Shown one piece after another: positions 17,694 to 26,610 of a stretch of DNA of 64,000 bases (positions within the stretch are counted from its first letter, which is position 1; each line of letters opens with the position of its first letter). The notes under the pieces are model-generated. The model saw nothing but the letters and a program-made list of their open reading frames with translations. It made no database searches and had not been told where the DNA came from. The position numbers and the translations under genes were made by a program. This DNA comes from Moritella sp. 5 (GTDB lineage Bacteria > Pseudomonadota > Gammaproteobacteria > Enterobacterales > Moritellaceae). The stretch is taken from the NCBI RefSeq assembly GCF_018219455.1, contig NZ_CP056122.1, forward strand, positions 1,426,001-1,490,000, written 5' to 3'.

Positions 17694-18086
17694 ATGACAT
17701 TTAAAATTCATGACAAGCAAACTGCTGAAGCAGTTGAGAAATCACCTGAAGCGCGTTTCAACTATTTCGTTTTTCGTGCAGTTAAGTCTGAAGAAGTATG
17801 GACATTAGCAGATGCTAACGGTTTTGTTGTTAGCGAAGCGGAAGGCGAACGAAGCATCCCTGTTTGGCCACATGCCGAGTTTGCAAGTGAATGGATCCAA
17901 GGCGATTGGTCTGAGTGTCAGCCGCTTAAAATTGAGATGGGTGCTTGGCGTAACAGCTGGTTACCAGGTCTTGCTGCTGATGGCGTGGTTATCTCTGTAT
18001 TTCCAAAAGCAGGTCAAGATGTAGTTGTTGTTGATAGTGAAGAACTGATTGCTTCATTTAAAGATGAATACGACGCACAAAAATAG
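17694..18086 (+). CDS. DUF2750 domain protein
   Basis: A 130-aa soluble acidic protein of the DUF2750 type, with segments FNYFVFRAVKSEEVWTLAD, IPVWPHAEFASEWIQGDW and GVVISVFPKAGQDVVVVDSEEL. The family has no known function; the W-rich centre and alternating beta strands suggest a small alpha/beta fold. The ATG has GAGAGAAG upstream. It stands between the ACC-deaminase-like gene and the pterin synthase-like gene with its own upstream gap, so operon membership is unclear. Confidence 0.8.
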   Translation: MTFKIHDKQTAEAVEKSPEARFNYFVFRAVKSEEVWTLADANGFVVSEAEGERSIPVWPHAEFASEWIQGDWSECQPLKIEMGAWRNSWLPGLAADGVVISVFPKAGQDVVVVDSEELIASFKDEYDAQK

Positions 18087-18139
18087 CGCTAATCAATAAT
18101 ATAAATACCTATTTAGTTACCATAAAGGACAAAATTTAG

Positions 18140-19012
18140 ATGAAACTATTCGTCAAAGATCTTACTGTTATTGATTCTTCAGTATTGGATTATTCACGTG
18201 GCATTATTGGCCAAAGCTGGCTAGTGGATATCGTTCTGCATGGTGACTTAAATGAACAGAGTATGATCCTCGATTTTGGTATTGTGAAAAAACTGATTAA
18301 ATCGACTGTTGATGAACTGGTTGATCATAAATTGATTGTACCTGCTCATGCTAAATTTTGTGATGTGATGAGCGATGGTGCATTTACGTACGTTGATGCA
18401 TGGCGTGAACACAGTGAGTCAATTCATTTAGCATGCCCTGATCAAGCATTTGCATTAATTCCTGCAGAACAAATTACGCTAGCGAATTTAGAGGCGTACT
18501 TAACTGAGCAGCTCATGCTACGTTTACCAAATAACGTGAAAAAGTTAGACGTTAAATTACGTGAAGAAAAAATTGATGGTGCAGAATACTGCTACAGCCA
18601 TGGTTTACGTAAACACCTTGGTAACTGTCAGCGTATTGCACATGGTCACCGCTCTACAATTGAGATCTTGCGCAATGATGAGCGTGATCCTGCGCTTGAA
18701 GCGAGTTGGGCTGAACGTTGGAAAGATATCTATCTGGCGGAGCATTGCGATATGGTGTCGGTATCTGAAGTTTCACTTTCTCGCGCGGGTATGGCTGCAT
18801 TAACGCCTGAGCATTATTGTTTTAAATATCAAGCGCCACAAGGCGAATTCCAACTTGCGATTAGTAAATCAATTGTTGAAATTATGCCAACAGAAACAAC
18901 AGTAGAAAACATTGCACAATATATCGCGGATACATTAGCAAAAGATTGCAGTGATTCACTCACTGTATTTGCTTATGAAGGTGTCGGTAAAGGTGCCATT
19001 GCTTCAGCTTAA
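18140..19012 (+). CDS. Two-domain 6-pyruvoyl/6-carboxy-tetrahydropterin synthase-like protein
   Basis: A 290-aa protein made of two tunnelling-fold halves. The first (about 1-110) has MILDFGIVKKLIKSTVDELVDHK, matching the PTPS/QueD motif with Asp-Phe and the catalytic Asp-His. It lacks the zinc HxH and the catalytic Cys, where IIGQSW stands instead. The second (about 140-285) has YSHGLRKHLGNCQRIAHGH, which carries Cys and HGH, but lacks the DFG and DHK motifs. A composite site from both halves is therefore likely. The single-domain QueD makes 6-carboxytetrahydropterin for queuosine; this longer version occurs in marine gammaproteobacteria with unproven activity. No queC, queE or folE gene is nearby. 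Confidence 0.75.
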   Translation: MKLFVKDLTVIDSSVLDYSRGIIGQSWLVDIVLHGDLNEQSMILDFGIVKKLIKSTVDELVDHKLIVPAHAKFCDVMSDGAFTYVDAWREHSESIHLACPDQAFALIPAEQITLANLEAYLTEQLMLRLPNNVKKLDVKLREEKIDGAEYCYSHGLRKHLGNCQRIAHGHRSTIEILRNDERDPALEASWAERWKDIYLAEHCDMVSVSEVSLSRAGMAALTPEHYCFKYQAPQGEFQLAISKSIVEIMPTETTVENIAQYIADTLAKDCSDSLTVFAYEGVGKGAIASA

Positions 19013-19042
19013 TCGGCATTAGCAATTTATAATTTCTAAATT

Positions 19043-19091
19043 AAAGCCCATTACAAACTACACTAAGGTGTAGGGTGTGATGGGTTTTTTT
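19043..19091 (+). terminator. Terminator after the pterin synthase-like gene
   Basis: Long stem AAGCCCAT..ACTACAC / GTGTAG..GATGGGTTT with loop TAAG, ending in seven T. Confidence 0.8.
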
Positions 19092-19240
19092 ATCGCTGCT
19101 ATCTCGCGTTTAGGTCTGTTTTGGTATTGATTATTAAGTAGTTTGGGTATAGAACATGAACTATTACTGATAGTGAGTGTATTTATCTTTTTTTTTCACA
19201 TAGTATTGAATAACTAAATTTTTTTAATGGAGCGCAACAA

Positions 19241-19594
19241 ATGGCGGAAGAAACGATTTTTCGTAAGATCATCGATAAAGAGATCCCTGCGGACATTTTG
19301 TATCAAGATGAATTAGTGACTGCATTTCGTGATATTAGTCCAAAAGCATCAACACATGTGCTTATCATCCCCAATAAACTGATCCCGACGACGAATGATG
19401 TATGTGAAGAAGATGAATTAGCATTAGGGCGTCTCTTTATTGTGGCTAGAAAAATTGCGGAACAAGAGGGTATTGCTGAAAATGGCTACCGTCTAATCAT
19501 TAACTGTAATAAACATGGTAGACAGGAAGTGTATCATTTACATATGCATCTTGTTGGAGGTGAACAATTGGGGGCGATGGTAACAACAAACTAG
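19241..19594 (+). CDS. hinT: HIT-family purine nucleoside phosphoramidase HinT
   Basis: A 117-aa histidine triad protein. The HxHxH active site is [14 protein letters not shown] near residue 100, preceded by [19 protein letters not shown], with the N-terminal [18 protein letters not shown] strand pair. HinT hydrolyses adenosine phosphoramidates and aminoacyl-AMPs. The ribosome site is GGAGCG. The following lipoprotein, thiK and nagZ genes are in line, as in the E. coli hinT-ycfL-lpoB-thiK-nagZ cluster. Confidence 0.94.
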   Translation: MAEETIFRKIIDKEIPADILYQDELVTAFRDISPKASTHVLIIPNKLIPTTNDVCEEDELALGRLFIVARKIAEQEGIAENGYRLIINCNKHGRQEVYHLHMHLVGGEQLGAMVTTN

Positions 19595-19643
19595 TTGTTA
19601 TCCTCATCACATAAATTATCAATAGCTTTGGGGGGAGTGTTAA

Positions 19644-20135
19644 ATGAAATGGATACTCACACTAGTTTATATATTGAGTGCATTAGTTGTCAGTGGTTGT
19701 GCCTCACAAGCGGACCATGACAGACAAGTTATGGCGGCTCCTCTTGAAGTCATTATTGAACACCCCTTAATAACGGAAGTGCGAACGTTAAGCGGGCAAC
19801 TATTACAGCAGCCTTATTTTGTTCAAGGTAGTTTTAAGCATGGCCAGCTATTATATATTGCGCTTCCTAATACGACGGTAACTTTACCTGTTACGCATAA
19901 TGAGTTGCAACGTGCTAGCGCCGAAACATGCTCAAAATCTGATTGGTTTGATATTCAAATTTTAACAGAGCAAGTATTACAGTATCAGTCAGGCCAGACT
20001 TATTCCGGTTATTCGTTAGTCATTCATATTTCTCAGGCTGAGAATACTAGCGATAAACATACATTAAGTATTGAATTGATCAATAACCGTTTTAATACGG
20101 TTGAAGCCCAAGTGAGTAGCACCGTCTTTTTATGA
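19644..20135 (+). CDS. Uncharacterised lipoprotein in the hinT-thiK-nagZ cluster
   Basis: A 163-aa protein with a lipoprotein signal; the lipobox is VVSGC, followed by ASQAD. Asp is not at +2, so outer-membrane sorting is expected. The mature part is mostly beta-strand-like with no motif I recognise. In E. coli this position holds ycfL and lpoB, but I see no convincing similarity to either. It starts after a strong GGGGGGAG and overlaps thiK by 4 bp (ATGA), so the two are translationally coupled. Confidence 0.75.
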   Translation: MKWILTLVYILSALVVSGCASQADHDRQVMAAPLEVIIEHPLITEVRTLSGQLLQQPYFVQGSFKHGQLLYIALPNTTVTLPVTHNELQRASAETCSKSDWFDIQILTEQVLQYQSGQTYSGYSLVIHISQAENTSDKHTLSIELINNRFNTVEAQVSSTVFL

Positions 20136-21016
20136 TTATCATCCCTGAGTTTGTTGTTCGTTTTAGCCCCGAGTCATTTTCTTTACAACCTGTTGTGGGA
20201 GGTTTAAGTAACCATAATTACCGTTTGGATTTTCAACTATATGGTTTGCGTCATCGTTATTTTGTAAGACAATTTTCAGCGACTTACAATGACATGGATA
20301 ATAATGTCGAGCACGAGTGCGCCGCGCAAATACAGGCCGCTGCTATTGGTTTGTCGCCAAATATTATTGCTCAATATGAGCAAGGCATCATTTGTGATTG
20401 GATCACGGGTAAACACTGGGATCTCGACGAACAAGCTCGCGATGAAAATATTGATCAAATAGCACAATTAACGGCCACGCTTCATCAACAGCCCTTACCT
20501 GCACATCACCTTAATATGGTTGAGCGGCTTCAGCATTATTATCAAACACTAAAGTCCGAATTTAAAACCGTGAGACTCGATCAGCAACTCGCACTTGTGA
20601 TAGATTTAATTGAACATCAGTTACCTTCAAATAGACAGGGGTTTTGTCATCACGATATGAATCCATTGAATTTTATGGTGGATGAACAAGCTAAGTTGTA
20701 TTTATTGGATTGGGAATTTGCAGCCGCGGGTCATTGTGATTTTGATATCACGACATTATTTCAGACATTCGCTTGGGAACATTCACAGCAGGTGTTGTTT
20801 TTAACGTATTACAATCATTATTACCCAGCAGCGAACGTGACATTAGATCAATTAGCGGTAATGGCTGTTGTGGTCGAAATGATGACTTTATTGTGGTGTA
20901 TCGTTATGTACCAGCAAGATAAAGATGTCACCTATTTAACCCTATGGCAGCAATCTGAACGTGCTATAGCCGATAAAATTAACAGATTGAATAAGGAATT
21001 GTTGTGGGACCAGTAG
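20132..21016 (+). CDS. thiK: Thiamine kinase-like phosphotransferase
   Basis: A 294-aa protein of the choline/aminoglycoside phosphotransferase fold. The catalytic loop is GFCHHDMNPLNFMV (HxDxxxxN) near residue 172, and the metal-binding motif is LYLLDWEFAAAGHCDFDI. The N-terminal lobe has GGLSNHNYRL as nucleotide loop. Position between hinT and nagZ matches E. coli thiK, which phosphorylates thiamine; function here is inferred from this synteny. It overlaps the preceding lipoprotein gene by 4 bp and the nagZ start by 13 bp. Confidence 0.8.
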   Translation: MIIIPEFVVRFSPESFSLQPVVGGLSNHNYRLDFQLYGLRHRYFVRQFSATYNDMDNNVEHECAAQIQAAAIGLSPNIIAQYEQGIICDWITGKHWDLDEQARDENIDQIAQLTATLHQQPLPAHHLNMVERLQHYYQTLKSEFKTVRLDQQLALVIDLIEHQLPSNRQGFCHHDMNPLNFMVDEQAKLYLLDWEFAAAGHCDFDITTLFQTFAWEHSQQVLFLTYYNHYYPAANVTLDQLAVMAVVVEMMTLLWCIVMYQQDKDVTYLTLWQQSERAIADKINRLNKELLWDQ

Positions 21017-22017
21017 TAGTAGATGTTGACGGTTATGAATTAACGGCTGAAGATAAAGAGATCTTAGCGCACCCATTAACCGGTGGTTTGATCTTGTTTA
21101 GCCGTAATTATGGTGACCATGCTCAGTTAAATGCATTAATTAAATCAATTCGTAAAGCTGCTCACTCACAAATAGTGATAGCGGTTGATCATGAAGGTGG
21201 TCGTGTTCAACGTTTTCGTGAGCAGTTTACACGTATACCTGCAATGGGTAAAATTGCGGCGTTATATGCTGATGATCGTGAAACAGCGAAACAGTTCACC
21301 CAACAATGTGGCTGGATGTTAGCGGCAGAGTTATTGGCATTTGATATAGATTTAAGCTTTGCTCCGGTACTGGATTTAGAGCGCGGTAGTCAAGTTATTG
21401 GTGACCGTTCATTCCATGCGGATCCAAGCTGGGTAACCGATCTTTCGACGCAATTGTGCGTTGGTATGCACCAAGCTGGTATGAAAACGACAGGTAAACA
21501 CTTTCCAGGACATGGCAGTGTGTTAGCTGATTCACATATTGCATTACCGATTGATGAACGCAGCTTAGCCGACATCAGCGCAACGGATTTGTTGCCATTT
21601 AAATCCCTTATTGCTAATGCGCAACTTGATGCCATTATGCCTGCACATGTTATTTATCAGCAAGTTGATTCTAAAGCGGCTGGTTTCTCTCAATACTGGC
21701 TACAAACTATATTAAGAAAAGAGTTAGGCTTTAAAGGCGCTATTTTCTCTGATGACTTATCGATGCATGGTGCCAGTGTTGCGGGTAATTATTTAGAACG
21801 AGCAGAGCAGGCTATATGGGCAGGGTGCAACTTATTACTTGCGTGTAATGATCGCACAGGTGTGGAAGCGTTATTAGATGGCTTGGATAATAATTTAACA
21901 ACCGATGATTTTAACCTTAAGCATACGAGTAATTTTACATTACCGGAACTTAAAAATAGCCGCTTATGGCAAGATACGGCAGCATCGGTAGCCAAATTTA
22001 ATCAGCAATTTAGTTAA
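21004..22017 (+). CDS. nagZ: Beta-N-acetylhexosaminidase NagZ (GTG start)
   Basis: NagZ removes N-acetylglucosamine from anhydromuropeptides in cytoplasmic cell wall recycling. The 337-aa GH3 enzyme has AVDHEGGRVQRF, the signature KTTGKHFPGHGSVLADSHIALP with the catalytic His and Asp loop, and FSDDLSMHGA with the nucleophile Asp. GTG 21004 behind AAGGAATTG is the only start that keeps the family N-terminus. The frame overlaps the end of thiK, indicating coupling. Length is the same as in E. coli and Vibrio. Confidence 0.95.
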   Translation: MGPVVVDVDGYELTAEDKEILAHPLTGGLILFSRNYGDHAQLNALIKSIRKAAHSQIVIAVDHEGGRVQRFREQFTRIPAMGKIAALYADDRETAKQFTQQCGWMLAAELLAFDIDLSFAPVLDLERGSQVIGDRSFHADPSWVTDLSTQLCVGMHQAGMKTTGKHFPGHGSVLADSHIALPIDERSLADISATDLLPFKSLIANAQLDAIMPAHVIYQQVDSKAAGFSQYWLQTILRKELGFKGAIFSDDLSMHGASVAGNYLERAEQAIWAGCNLLLACNDRTGVEALLDGLDNNLTTDDFNLKHTSNFTLPELKNSRLWQDTAASVAKFNQQFS

Positions 22018-22022
22018 TAAAT

Positions 22023-22077
22023 GTCATTGGTTAGATTGCCGCTAATATTCAATTTAACCAATGTCGGACTTTTTTTA
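22023..22077. terminator. Terminator at the nagZ / histidine kinase convergence
   Basis: Arms CATTGGTTA and TAACCAATG (22025-22063) pair around a partly paired interior, and a T7 tract follows on the plus strand. It overlaps the last codons of the minus-strand kinase gene. Confidence 0.6.
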
Positions 22078-23881
22078 TTAACTGGTCTTCTCGCGCTGGT
22101 TTCATCAAAAAATCATTCATACCGACTGCAAGGGTATTTTCTCGGTCCTCGGTCGTTGCGTTTGCAGTCATTGCTATAATCGGTGTGTTTGTATTTATAT
22201 TAGAGGCTCGGCGTATACCTTTTGTTGCGTCAAACCCATCCATTTCGGGCATTTGTAAGTCCATTAATATTAACTCATAGCGTTGTTTCTCGCAGGCTTT
22301 AATTGCAACTAGGCCATTACTTGCGACATCCACAGTATAACCCGCACGTTGTAAAATCGTCTTGGTAATGAATTGGTTTGCCTTATTGTCCTCAACGAGA
22401 AGCAAGTGAGCAGGGATGTCTTTTGTGACGACTGGTGCTTGAGGCATAGGTTGTTCAGTGACTGGCGCCTCCGTATTTTCTAGCTTTAATTTAATGATGA
22501 ATTCACTGCCTTGATTTAATTGGCTGGTGACTGTAATGCTTCCTTTCATTAGCGTAATGAGTTGTTTTGAGATAGCAAGCCCTAAGCCCGAACCTCCATA
22601 TTCACGTGAAAAAGAGCTATCAGATTGTACGAAATCATCAAAAATATGCTTTAGTTGATGCTCTGAGATACCAATTCCATTATCTTTGACTGTGAAACAA
22701 AGCTGTGTGTGGTTAGCCTGTTGTATTGCTTCCATCATCACATCGACTTGGCCTTGTTGCGTGAACTTAATCGCATTATTGGTTAAGTTAATGAGTACTT
22801 GGGCTAGCCTATTATCATCACCGAGTACCCATAACGGCGTTTCCGTATTACAGGTATGATTAAGTGTGATCTCTTTCTTTTGTGCTAATGGTTCAAGAAC
22901 ACTTGTTACATTTTGTAATATCTCTTGAAGATTAAAAGCGCGATGCTCAAGCTGTAGCTTTCCTGCTTCGATTTTTGACATATCGAGGATGTTGTTTAAT
23001 AAGCCAAGTAATATATTGGCAGATTTTAGGCTAGTATCGATAAAGTGTTGTTGTTCTGCACTCATTTCACTCTTATTTAATAACGACAATGCGCCTAAAA
23101 TGGCGTGCATTGGGTTTCTTATTTCATGGCTCATGGTGGCGAGAAAGGTTGATTTTGTCGTGTTAGCGTTAATGGCTTGTTCTTTTGCTATTTGTAACTG
23201 CTGTTCACGTTGTGTTTGCTTATGAGTAAACTCCTGAATAAGGTCGACAGACTCATTTAAACGGTCTAACTCATTCGTTGATACTAGCGTGATCTGTTCA
23301 CCCGTGTGATGAAATTGAGATAATTGTAATAATCGGTTGTTAATGTTTGATATTGGTTTTAATACTGAAGAATGCAGTAATAGCGAAATCGTTAGTGCTA
23401 AACATAATAATATTAACGCAATGAGTAGACGTATTAAGTTCACGTGCTCTGTTATATCTTGTTGTAAACTAGCGGTACTGACAGCTATTTTCATATAGCC
23501 AAACGTTTCACCGCCAAAAGAAACTGGCTGCTGAAATACTTGGTGTTGTAAGCTTGCTTCTGGTGGTAACGTTCCCCAAGTGACCAATACTGTATGCAAC
23601 TCATTATAAATGGCAAAGAATTCCACATCAGGGTAGTTTGATGATATCTGTAGCATGATAGTTTCAAGTAGCGGGATATCTTCTGTGATCAGACTATCAA
23701 TGGTTGTTGCGGATAAAATATTAAATGTTTGTTGTATTTGTGAGGTTAAATTATTGGTGAGATAGTTATATTCAAAACGTCTGGCTAATTCTCCAGCCGC
23801 TAAACTTGTGATGAGGGTTATGCACAAGGTAGCGATTAGGATCTTGAACCAGAGTGGTAAATGCTTAATCAGTCGGGTCAT
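22049..23881 (-). CDS. Hybrid sensor histidine kinase with receiver domain
   Basis: A 610-aa membrane kinase. TM1 is about 13-30, a periplasmic sensor region about 31-148 and TM2 about 149-170, followed by a HAMP-like linker (171-220) and coiled coil. HisKA has His252 in FLATMSHEIRNPMHAIL. The ATPase domain has NLTNNAIKF, DNGIGIS and GGSGLGLAISKQL. The C-terminal receiver has LLVEDNKAN, phospho-acceptor Asp541 in LILMDLQMPEMDG, and MKPA. The gene overlaps the upstream PhnD-like gene by 4 bp, so the binding protein probably feeds the sensor. No Hpt or DNA-binding output gene is adjacent. Confidence 0.92.
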   Translation of the reverse strand: MTRLIKHLPLWFKILIATLCITLITSLAAGELARRFEYNYLTNNLTSQIQQTFNILSATTIDSLITEDIPLLETIMLQISSNYPDVEFFAIYNELHTVLVTWGTLPPEASLQHQVFQQPVSFGGETFGYMKIAVSTASLQQDITEHVNLIRLLIALILLCLALTISLLLHSSVLKPISNINNRLLQLSQFHHTGEQITLVSTNELDRLNESVDLIQEFTHKQTQREQQLQIAKEQAINANTTKSTFLATMSHEIRNPMHAILGALSLLNKSEMSAEQQHFIDTSLKSANILLGLLNNILDMSKIEAGKLQLEHRAFNLQEILQNVTSVLEPLAQKKEITLNHTCNTETPLWVLGDDNRLAQVLINLTNNAIKFTQQGQVDVMMEAIQQANHTQLCFTVKDNGIGISEHQLKHIFDDFVQSDSSFSREYGGSGLGLAISKQLITLMKGSITVTSQLNQGSEFIIKLKLENTEAPVTEQPMPQAPVVTKDIPAHLLLVEDNKANQFITKTILQRAGYTVDVASNGLVAIKACEKQRYELILMDLQMPEMDGFDATKGIRRASNINTNTPIIAMTANATTEDRENTLAVGMNDFLMKPAREDQLIKKVRHWLN

Positions 23882-24777
23882 TTAACTGAACTTTTATCAA
23901 AAAAACGCGTATCTTTCATCGATTGACGAATAATGTCATAGTCACTGTCATCACCGGGTAAAAATCCATTTTGACTAAATGAATTTTTATATAATGCGTT
24001 TGACTCATCACTGGCGATTAACAATGCCGATAAAGCTTGTGCTATGTCATCATTTAATCCTGCTTTTGCCACCCAAGGCTTAGTTACATTCGGAAATCGT
24101 GCTATTTCACGTAATAATACGCCTTTACTGCGCAGTTTTTTAAATGTGCCTTCTTTTAATGCGCCTGCATCATATCGTCCAGCCGCAACCGACGCTCCAA
24201 CAGCATCATGTCTATCTAAGTAGTCAAATTTGGCCAAGTCTGTCGCGTATATATGATGGTCTGCAAGGAAACTTTGTGAAAGATAACGACCAATTGTGGA
24301 CTGCTCGGACCCAAATGCAAATCGTTTACCGACTAACTGCTCCGGCTTTGTTATTGGACTATCTGTTTGAACGGCAATAATGCCATAGAATAGCTTTTTT
24401 CCTTTTTTGGCTTCGATGGCAAGTAGTTGTAAATTGGCATTGGCATTTTTAGCGGTTATATATGACGCTGGACCTAAGCGAGAAAAATCAACTTTGCCAG
24501 TGGTAAGTGCATGTACACCATCATTATAGTTACTGGAAATGTGCATTTTTATATGGACTGGTTGTTTTAACTTATGTGTCATTTGCGCTTCGAGAGTATT
24601 AATAAAAGGGCGGAATTTAGTGACCATAGTTGTCGGTTTATCCGAGGTATATAGACCAAAGATCAGATTGATTTCAGCTCGGCAGGAAAAACTCAATAAA
24701 ATGATAAGAAAGAATACTAGTGAGTGAACAAATATGGATGAAACACCTTGTAAATTAACACATGGTGGCTTTGTCAT
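23878..24777 (-). CDS. PhnD-like periplasmic phosphate/phosphonate-type binding protein
   Basis: A 299-aa secreted protein of the PhnD/phosphite-binding family (NMT1-like fold). It has a long N-terminal signal segment (IFVHSLVFFLIILLSFSCRAE), then the typical GLYTSDKPTTMVTKFRPFI, GKVDFSRLGPASYITAK, GKRFAFGSEQSTIGR and AAGRYDAGAL segments. No ABC permease or ATPase lies nearby; instead the 3' end overlaps a hybrid kinase gene. This pairing suggests a sensory co-receptor rather than a transporter subunit. The ligand cannot be read from the sequence. AAGGAATAGGAT lies just before the ATG. Confidence 0.88.
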   Translation of the reverse strand: MTKPPCVNLQGVSSIFVHSLVFFLIILLSFSCRAEINLIFGLYTSDKPTTMVTKFRPFINTLEAQMTHKLKQPVHIKMHISSNYNDGVHALTTGKVDFSRLGPASYITAKNANANLQLLAIEAKKGKKLFYGIIAVQTDSPITKPEQLVGKRFAFGSEQSTIGRYLSQSFLADHHIYATDLAKFDYLDRHDAVGASVAAGRYDAGALKEGTFKKLRSKGVLLREIARFPNVTKPWVAKAGLNDDIAQALSALLIASDESNALYKNSFSQNGFLPGDDSDYDIIRQSMKDTRFFDKSSVK

Positions 24778-25231
24778 ATCCTATTCCTTAGACATAATCT
24801 ATTAAATTGATGTTATAGATGTCACAAAATTGATGAGAAAAAATGATTACTATCAATGATTGTTTACACTGACTTAAATTGCCAACTTTGTATTTAATCC
24901 GAACAGTAGTGCGACGGTCATGGTTGTTTTAGCAGCAAAAGTAACAACAATCGCAGATGATTTGATCCCAAGCAATTTTTAGGCGGTGACAATCTTAGAT
25001 AGCAATGGGATACTGGATGTTAACGCTTTACTATAATGAAAGTAGATAGGACTGAGGCTCTAACTGGGCGTCTAGCAGATTAAGGCTGATTTTTTTAAAT
25101 ATAAAAAGAATGAGTCTATAGGCTCAAAATTAATAAAACGGTCATAATTTTATCTGATTATAGGGAAAGCAGACCAGATGACGTTAAAAAATAAGTAAGA
25201 ATGACGTAATAATTTTATATTAGGGAATATC
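24778..25231. other. Intergenic region upstream of fabB
   Basis: This 454-bp gap separates the divergent PhnD-like gene and fabB. It contains only tiny frames; a 20-codon one at 24919-24981 ends in TAG and has no family resemblance. At 25170-25179 CAGACCAGAT reads CTGGTCTG on the other strand, matching one half of the FadR operator consensus; FadR activates fabB in E. coli. The other half is poor, so this is weak. Confidence 0.4.
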
Positions 25232-26449
25232 ATGAAAAGAGCGGTTATAACAGGTATCGGTATTGTATCAAGTATCGGTAACAACAAAGCAGAAGTATGT
25301 GAGTCACTGAAAGCAGGTAACAGCGGTATTGAATTTGCACCACAATTTGCTGAACAAAACTTACGTAGCCAAGTCTGCGGAACTGTTAATCTTGATCCTA
25401 AGGAAATCATTGATCGTAAAGCAATGCGTTTCATGGGTGATGCAGCCGCTTTCAGTTATATTGCAATGCAAGAAGCGATTGATGATTCAGGTTTAACAGA
25501 AGAGCAAGTATCTAACGTACGTACTGGCCTTATTGCTGGTTCAGGTGGTGCATCATCAAAGAACGTTGTTGATTCTGTTGATATCGCTCGTAATAAAAGT
25601 GTGAAACGTGTCGGTCCATATATGGTGACTCGTACTATGTCGAGCACGATTTCTGCTTGTCTTGCTACACCATTTAAAATTAAAGGCCCAAGCTATTCTA
25701 TTACTTCTGCATGCGCAACAAGTGCGCATTGTATTGGCCATGCAGTAGAGCAAATTCAACTGGGTAAACAAGATGTCGTATTCGCTGGTGGTGGTGAAGA
25801 AATTGATTGGACTTTAGCATTAGAGTTCGATGCAATGGGCGCATTATCAACTAAGTATAACGAAACTCCACAACAAGCATCACGTACATATGACGCAAAC
25901 CGTGATGGTTTCGTTATCTCTGGTGGTGGCGGTATGGTTGTTGTTGAAGAACTTGAGCATGCACTTGCTCGTGGCGCAACTATCTATGCAGAAATTACCG
26001 GTTACGGTGCAACATCAGATGGCTATGACATGGTAGCGCCGTCGGGTGAAGGTGCAGTACGTTGTATGCAACAAGCGCTAGAAACAGTAGACGGCGAAAT
26101 TGATTATCTAAATACACACGGTACATCTACACCTGTAGGTGATACAAAAGAACTTGAAGCGATTCAAGCTGTATTTGGTCATAAGTCACCTAAAATCAGT
26201 GCAACGAAAGCATTGACTGGTCACGCGTTAGGCGCTGCGGGTGTACATGAAGCCATTTATTCATTAATCATGATGGAAAACAGTTTTATTACAGCAAGTG
26301 CTAACATTCAAGACCTTGATGAAAAAGCAGAAGGTCTGGACATCGTTTCTGGTCAAGCTATTGATGCAGAGCTAACTAACGTAATGTCGAATAGCTTTGG
26401 TTTCGGTGGTACGAATGCGACGCTAGTATTTAGTAAATTTACTAAATAA
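25232..26449 (+). CDS. fabB: 3-oxoacyl-ACP synthase I
   Basis: FabB elongates acyl-ACP and is needed for unsaturated fatty acid synthesis. The 405-aa enzyme has nucleophile Cys in [12 protein letters not shown], the two His of the Cys-His-His triad in [11 protein letters not shown] and [13 protein letters not shown], and the terminal [15 protein letters not shown]. The N-terminus [19 protein letters not shown] is that of FabB rather than FabF. It stands alone with AGGGAATATC before the ATG and a strong terminator after it. In a cold marine organism it would be central to membrane fluidity. Confidence 0.97.
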   Translation: MKRAVITGIGIVSSIGNNKAEVCESLKAGNSGIEFAPQFAEQNLRSQVCGTVNLDPKEIIDRKAMRFMGDAAAFSYIAMQEAIDDSGLTEEQVSNVRTGLIAGSGGASSKNVVDSVDIARNKSVKRVGPYMVTRTMSSTISACLATPFKIKGPSYSITSACATSAHCIGHAVEQIQLGKQDVVFAGGGEEIDWTLALEFDAMGALSTKYNETPQQASRTYDANRDGFVISGGGGMVVVEELEHALARGATIYAEITGYGATSDGYDMVAPSGEGAVRCMQQALETVDGEIDYLNTHGTSTPVGDTKELEAIQAVFGHKSPKISATKALTGHALGAAGVHEAIYSLIMMENSFITASANIQDLDEKAEGLDIVSGQAIDAELTNVMSNSFGFGGTNATLVFSKFTK

Positions 26450-26517
26450 TAGTGTATTAAAGCGCTTAAATAAAAACGTTTAAGTGACGGTTCATACTTC
26501 CTTGATGAAGACAATGT

Positions 26518-26559
26518 AAGCCCATTTATCAGATTATTGATAAATGGGCTTTTTTTTTA
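26518..26559 (+). terminator. Terminator after fabB
   Basis: A perfect 14-bp stem (AAGCCCATTTATCA and its complement) with loop GATTAT is followed by nine T. Confidence 0.93.
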
Positions 26560-26610
26560 TCTTCACAACGCGCAAAATAACCCTAGTCGAATTATTAAGG
26601 GAATACTTAA

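Noticed and set aside
24919-24981. Short frame in the fabB upstream gap followed by further coding-like sequence after a TAG
   Set aside because: Checked as a possible decayed gene; the pieces do not join into a recognisable family.
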